From CAYILC01 sp964364145 (lineage in GTDB: Bacteria > Patescibacteriota > Microgenomatia > UBA1400 > UBA12028): a stretch of 7,984 bases of DNA. The stretch lies in NCBI GenBank assembly GCA_964364145.1, contig CAYILC010000040.1, positions 1 through 7,984 on the forward strand, in the 5' to 3' direction. Each line of letters begins with the position of its first letter. Position 1 is the first letter of the stretch. Both the position numbers and the translations under genes were made by a program. The notes beneath the pieces were generated by a model. The model was not told the origin of the DNA and made no database searches. It saw only the letters and a program-made list of their open reading frames with translations. Positions 4,934 to 7,984 of the stretch are shown here, piece by piece.

Positions 4934-6189
4934 CGATTGAAGAACTACACACATACAAAAAGATTCTACTTTTGGGGTATGGAAAAGAGGGGAGGGCAAC
5001 CGAAAAGTTTCTTCATATCCACGTTCCAAAAGCAATTGTGACCCATGCCGATCAAACTGACGGTCTGGACTATTTACAGAAGCAGAATGGAGTTGATTTG
5101 GTGGTTAAAACGCCAGGCATTCCTCAAAATCTGGTGACTGTGCCATACACCACCGCAACAAATATTTTCTTTGCCAACCTCCATCGGTTTTCACCGCACG
5201 CCAAAACGATTGGGATAACCGGAAGCAAGGGAAAGAGTACCACTGCTTCTTTGATTCACGCAATTCTTGTTGCGGCTGGAAAGAAGTCGCATCTCATTGG
5301 GAACATCGGTAGGCCGATGTTGGAAGAGTTGTTGTGTCCAGTTGGAGAAGACGATTGGTTTGTGCTGGAGCTTTCAAGCTATCAATTAGAAGATGTAAAG
5401 TTTGGTCCGGACATAGCAGTGTTTTTAACCTTCTTCCCGGAACATCTAAATTACCACGGGACGTTGGAAGCATACTTCAACGGCAAGGCACGTATTACAC
5501 TCACGCAGACTGAAAACAACCTATTCATTTATCATCCAGGCGATTCTCGTATAACGGAATTGGTCAATCAAACGCGCGCGCGAACACTACCATGTATCCC
5601 AACAATCCCATTCTCAACAGATCACATACAATTGATTGGCGAACATAACAAAAATCATATCCGTGCGGCCTTAACCGTCACGCAGGAGCTTGGTATTTCC
5701 AATGAGGTCGCGCAACAAGCGATCGAGGCATTTGAACCGTTGCCGCATCGCATGCAGTTGGTGGGGACCTTTCGCGATGTCACTTTTTATGACGATGCTA
5801 TTGCATGTGCGCCTGATGCCGTGATGATCGGAATTCAAACATTGAAAGATGTCGATACCATTTTCCTTGGTGGGCAAGATCGTGGGTTGGACTATACGCA
5901 GTTGGCCGAAGCTGTAGCAGCCTCTACTATTCACAACATTGTGCTTTTTCCGGAGAACGGAAAACACATGATGGAAAGTATTACAGCTAAATGCACGCGC
6001 CCACTGAATACCATTGAAACGAGCAGTATGGAGGAGGCGGTCCGGTTTGCGTATGCCAATACAGAAAAAGGAAAGATTTGTTTGTTAGCCACTGGCGCAC
6101 CAAGCTATACCTTGTGGAAAGATTTTGAACAAAAAGGCGATGAGTTTCAGAAGTGGGTGAAAGAGATGGGAGATGTACATAAGAAATGA
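4930..6189 (+). CDS. murD2: Mur ligase of the MurD type, probably the L-glutamate-adding MurD2
   Basis: Mur ligases use ATP to add an amino acid to UDP-MurNAc. MurD adds D-Glu to UDP-MurNAc-L-Ala, MurD2 adds L-Glu. The 419-residue protein has an N-terminal Rossmann-like domain (ILLLGYGKEGRAT, 12-24) and the ATP loop GITGSKGKSTT (95-105). Then come ELSSYQLE (147-154), PEHLNYHGTLEAY (170-182), the candidate carbamylated Lys186, GEHNKNHIRAA (238-248) and LPHRMQLVG (271-279). The C-terminal domain ends with PSYTLWKDFEQKGDEF (391-406), keeping the Ser and Phe that hold the glutamate side chain in E. coli MurD. The NDSKATN motif is replaced by DDAIACAP (288-295), and GGxxK by GGQDRGLDY (314-322). 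These changes at the glutamate site, and the overlap with murL, favour MurD2. Plain MurD remains possible, as specificity cannot be read directly. Confidence 0.85.
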   Translation: MTIEELHTYKKILLLGYGKEGRATEKFLHIHVPKAIVTHADQTDGLDYLQKQNGVDLVVKTPGIPQNLVTVPYTTATNIFFANLHRFSPHAKTIGITGSKGKSTTASLIHAILVAAGKKSHLIGNIGRPMLEELLCPVGEDDWFVLELSSYQLEDVKFGPDIAVFLTFFPEHLNYHGTLEAYFNGKARITLTQTENNLFIYHPGDSRITELVNQTRARTLPCIPTIPFSTDHIQLIGEHNKNHIRAALTVTQELGISNEVAQQAIEAFEPLPHRMQLVGTFRDVTFYDDAIACAPDAVMIGIQTLKDVDTIFLGGQDRGLDYTQLAEAVAASTIHNIVLFPENGKHMMESITAKCTRPLNTIETSSMEEAVRFAYANTEKGKICLLATGAPSYTLWKDFEQKGDEFQKWVKEMGDVHKK

Positions 6190-6622
6190 AGGGATGAAGC
6201 ACACGCTTTTCATATAGCAATGAAAAGTCTTGATCAAATGTTGCGCAAACTCGAACTTTGTGTAACTTCATCACCAGGAGATGATATGCATCGCGTGGGT
6301 TGAGTGTGTACGTTTTCATATACCGCACAACCGTATTTTGGTCTTTCCAAGTTGAAGGAATAGGGAGGAGTTTCATCTGTGGAATAGATTGAATACGCTT
6401 CATCGCTTGGACGATGAAAGGATTCACGGATTTTTTTTGCATACGAGTATATTTTTGGATGATATACATGACTTCATCAAGAACAAGCGAAGAAATACAA
6501 GGAATATATGATTGGTCAATGAGCCTTGTCATTGCCTTGAGTGTGGATTGGTGATGGAGGGATGTTGAATCTAAGAAATAGATGAGAAAGTTTGCATCAA
6601 GATAACACTTGGTGGAAATCAT
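5987..6622 (-). CDS. PIN-domain toxin ribonuclease with a C-terminal tail antisense to the murD-type gene
   Basis: PIN toxins of VapC type are metal-dependent RNases held inactive by a cognate antitoxin. The core (about 1-144 of 211 residues) carries the four acidic positions of the fold: D9 in YLDANFLIYFLD, E50 in SSLVLDEVMYII, D111 in NPRDAYHLL and D130 in ATFDQDF (D132 also near). Its ATG overlaps the antitoxin stop as ATGA, giving coupled translation. The core ends where the convergent murD-type gene ends. The last 67 residues are read from the antisense strand of that gene (203 bp overlap) and look unlike PIN sequence, being rich in Pro, Ser, Trp and Tyr. The tail most likely arose by loss of the original stop codon. 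Whether it is tolerated, functional or marks decay of the toxin cannot be judged here. I do not assign a vap number. Confidence 0.82.
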   Translation of the reverse strand: MISTKCYLDANFLIYFLDSTSLHHQSTLKAMTRLIDQSYIPCISSLVLDEVMYIIQKYTRMQKKSVNPFIVQAMKRIQSIPQMKLLPIPSTWKDQNTVVRYMKTYTLNPRDAYHLLVMKLHKVRVCATFDQDFSLLYEKRVLHPFISYVHLPSLSPTSETHRLFVQNLSTRYSLVRQWLTNKSFLFLYWHTQTGPPPPYCSFQWYSVGACI

Positions 6623-6906
6623 GCGTGATAAACCCCTTCGTCATATACGCGTGTCATATCTTCTGGCGTAACATGGGTAAAAAGTCCATCAAGACCTCCC
6701 GCTAAACGTTGCACCTTTTTTTTGAGTGCTGCACTCTTTTCTTGAGCTGAAATGTGTTTCGATTGAAGTTTTCTCATCTGCATCCCATATGATTTTTTTG
6801 CAAATTTTATGCAAGTCCCAGGAGCTATTCCAAGACTTTTTGGAAGTGTAATGACGGTACTTGTGCCTAGGATGAATGCGGTCGAAACGGGAAGGAGTTT
6901 ATTCAT
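6619..6906 (-). CDS. AbrB-like antitoxin of the PIN toxin
   Basis: This 95-residue protein is the first gene of a two-gene toxin-antitoxin operon. Residues about 14-40 (TSTVITLPKSLGIAPGTCIKF) match the pattern of the AbrB/SpoVT/MazE swapped-hairpin DNA-binding domain (S-x-V-I-T-L-P-K-x-L-G-I-x-P-G). A Lys/Gln-rich helix follows (about 42-68), then a short C terminus (GGLDGLFTHVTPEDMTRVYDEGVYHA, in parts 70-95) likely to bind and block the toxin. An upstream in-frame TTG at 6940-6942 could lengthen the protein by 12 residues, but that TTG is part of the TTGACG -35 box, so the ATG at 6904-6906 is the better start. Its stop overlaps the toxin start by 4 nt. Antitoxins of this kind usually repress their own promoter, and the palindrome at the start codon supports that. 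Confidence 0.78.
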   Translation of the reverse strand: MNKLLPVSTAFILGTSTVITLPKSLGIAPGTCIKFAKKSYGMQMRKLQSKHISAQEKSAALKKKVQRLAGGLDGLFTHVTPEDMTRVYDEGVYHA

Positions 6907-6920
6907 ATATATATGAATAA
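6899..6920 (-). promoter_or_regulatory. Perfect 22-bp palindrome, probable antitoxin operator
   Basis: The half-site TTATTCATATA is followed directly by its reverse complement TATATGAATAA, with no mismatch. The palindrome covers the -10 region, the predicted transcription start and the first two codons of the antitoxin gene. A dimeric AbrB-like antitoxin bound here would block both polymerase and ribosome access. Its role as operator is inferred from position and symmetry. As the region is AT-rich it might in principle also form a small cruciform or RNA hairpin. Confidence 0.6.
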
Positions 6921-6942
6921 CATATTTTCGTATATACGTCAA
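6914..6942 (-). promoter_or_regulatory. Toxin-antitoxin operon promoter
   Basis: On the minus strand, TTGACG (6937-6942, five of six to consensus) is followed by a 17-nt spacer and TATTCA (6914-6919), with TG placed as an extended -10 (TGTTATTCA). The hexamer itself is a poor match. It ends 7 nt before the ATG. The -35 lies 8 nt after the queA stop, so the operon has its own promoter right behind queA. The spacer contains a second small palindrome, CGTATATACG (6929-6938). Confidence 0.55.
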
Positions 6943-6950
6943 GCCTATTG

Positions 6951-7984
6951 CTATACAATCAACATCGCGTCCCCAAACGAGAAAAATCGATAGTTCTGTG
7001 CAATCGCTTCGGTGTACGCTTTTCCTGCCAATGATTCAGCAAATGTGGTAAACGGCGTGTTTTGGCTGCAAAACGCTGAAATCAGCATAAGAAGTGTCGA
7101 TTTAGGCAGATGAAAGTTGGTAATGAGTGCGTCAACAAACTTGAATTGGTATGGCGGGTAAAAAAATGACTGTGTTTCGCCGGTCTGCGGTTCCAGAAGA
7201 TATGTCTGATGTTCCTCGTTCCACACCGCACAACTTTCTAACACGCGGGTTGTGGTGGTACCAACAGCAATAATACGTCGACCTTCGAGTTTCCATGCGT
7301 TGAGTTTTTTGGCGACTTCTGGCGAGAGCGTAAACCATTCCCGATGCATTTCGTGTTCAGCAATGTTTTGGGTTTTCACCGGTAAAAACGTTCCCAAGCC
7401 AACGTGCAGTGTTACCTCGATTGTTTGGATATTTTTGTTGCTCAATTCGTACAAAAGAGATTGAGTAAAGTGCAAACCTGCTGTGGGTGTAGCAACTGAT
7501 CCTTCAGCCTTTGCATAGATCGTTTGATAGTCACTGTTTTGTTTAAGACGCTCATGAATATAGTGGGGGGTTGGAAGGTGGCCGATATGGTGAAGAACCT
7601 CAATAACTGAACCTTCAAACCCGGAAACCTCAACTTTGCGGGTATATCCGAGGTTTTCTATGCAGGTAAGTTTCATGGTGGTTTTATCAAACGAAACAAC
7701 GTGTCCTTTTTTGATTCCTGGGCGCGTTAGAACCTCCCAAATTTCTATCTTTTTCAGAGGATATTGCTCGAGTTTTTTGATAAACAAAACCTCAAGCCCT
7801 CCACCAGTCGATTTCTTCCCAAATGTTCGCGCAGGTAGCGTTTTGGAGTTATTAAGGACGAGCACATCTGTTGGCTTCAAAAGGGAAGGAAGGTCGTAAA
7901 AATGTTTATGGTGAAAGTTCTCTGTTTGCCGATGAACCACCAATAGGCGACTATGATCGCGTGGTCGCACCGGTGTTTGGGCGA
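6951..7984 (-). CDS. queA: S-adenosylmethionine:tRNA ribosyltransferase-isomerase (QueA), N terminus beyond the window
   Basis: QueA transfers and isomerises the ribosyl part of S-adenosylmethionine onto preQ1 in tRNA, giving epoxyqueuosine at wobble position 34 of tRNAs with GUN anticodons. The frame is open to the window edge: before the GTG at 7968-7970 it reads AQTP, and AQTPVRPRDHSRLLVV matches the conserved QueA opening, so that GTG is not the start. About 15-20 residues are missing. Counting the GTG as residue 1, further blocks are VLVLNNSKTLPAR (36-48), KSTGGGLEVL (53-62), GSVATPTAGLHFT (157-169), HVGLGTFLPV (189-198), AVGTTTTRVLE (235-245), and the strong VDALITNFHLPKSTLLML (279-296). 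The 3' end is intact (SFGDAMLIV, stop TAG at 6951-6953). It is transcribed towards the toxin-antitoxin pair, which has its own promoter. No other queuosine gene is in the window. Confidence 0.95.
   Translation of the reverse strand, partial: AQTPVRPRDHSRLLVVHRQTENFHHKHFYDLPSLLKPTDVLVLNNSKTLPARTFGKKSTGGGLEVLFIKKLEQYPLKKIEIWEVLTRPGIKKGHVVSFDKTTMKLTCIENLGYTRKVEVSGFEGSVIEVLHHIGHLPTPHYIHERLKQNSDYQTIYAKAEGSVATPTAGLHFTQSLLYELSNKNIQTIEVTLHVGLGTFLPVKTQNIAEHEMHREWFTLSPEVAKKLNAWKLEGRRIIAVGTTTTRVLESCAVWNEEHQTYLLEPQTGETQSFFYPPYQFKFVDALITNFHLPKSTLLMLISAFCSQNTPFTTFAESLAGKAYTEAIAQNYRFFSFGDAMLIV

Noticed and set aside
5671..5967. Minus-strand 98-codon frame inside the murD-type gene
   Set aside because: It is antisense to conserved Mur ligase motifs, has no promoter or ribosome site, and resembles no protein.
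6206..6227. Inverted repeat CTTTTCAT/ATGAAAAG with a six-base loop just after the murD-type stop, as a terminator
   Set aside because: It lies inside the conserved PIN-domain coding sequence (FDQDFSLLYEK), its arms have very little GC, and no T tract follows. Coding constraint explains it as well.
6431..6723. Homopolymer runs of eight in the toxin (6431-6438) and antitoxin (6716-6723) genes as phase-variation or slippage sites
   Set aside because: Each encodes ordinary lysine codons, and an equally long A run occurs in murL near 4874. The genome simply uses AAA freely, so nothing points to programmed slippage.
7252..7899. Plus-strand frames within the queA region
   Set aside because: queA on the opposite strand is unmistakable over the whole stretch; these are antisense shadows with no supporting signals.
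1..7984. Recoded UGA (glycine) as found in some CPR lineages
   Set aside because: TGA ends lgt, murL, the murD-type gene and the antitoxin at sensible protein termini, and no conserved domain needs an internal TGA read as glycine.

Overview
The window looks like a compact bacterial chromosome segment, most probably from a Candidate Phyla Radiation (Patescibacteria) organism. That placement is an inference. It rests on very tight gene packing, start codons mostly lacking Shine-Dalgarno sequences, divergent short versions of envelope proteins (Lgt, LspA), and a cysteine-less DksA/TraR-like protein. TGA acts as a normal stop after lgt, murL and murD, so the UGA-as-glycine code of some CPR lineages does not apply. 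No insertion sequence, phage gene or CRISPR array is visible.

Layout. At the left edge is a minus-strand tRNA-Leu(CAA), cut by the window boundary, preceded by a small minus-strand membrane protein. From about 630 a plus-strand run begins: lgt, a DksA/TraR-like gene, lspA, an unrecognised 186-residue protein, an RluA-family pseudouridine synthase, murL, then a MurD-type ligase. On the right, three minus-strand genes converge on it: queA (its N terminus lies beyond the window) and an AbrB-like antitoxin/PIN toxin pair whose toxin reading frame runs into the 3' end of the ligase gene.

How the genes work together. lgt and lspA encode the first two lipoprotein maturation steps, although this Lgt seems to lack several residues known to be essential in E. 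coli. murL and the MurD-type gene overlap by ATGA and form the most notable pair. Together they fit the alternative peptidoglycan route in which MurD2 adds L-glutamate to UDP-MurNAc-L-alanine and MurL then inverts that residue to D-glutamate, bypassing free D-Glu and glutamate racemase (MurI). The ligase's replaced glutamate-binding motif agrees with this.

Regulation. Several genes have an extended -10 promoter (TGnTAtacT/TATAAT type) or a -10-like hexamer ending only 6-8 nt before the start codon, which predicts leaderless mRNAs. The toxin-antitoxin promoter carries a perfect 22-bp palindrome covering the -10 region and the start codon, a likely autoregulatory operator.
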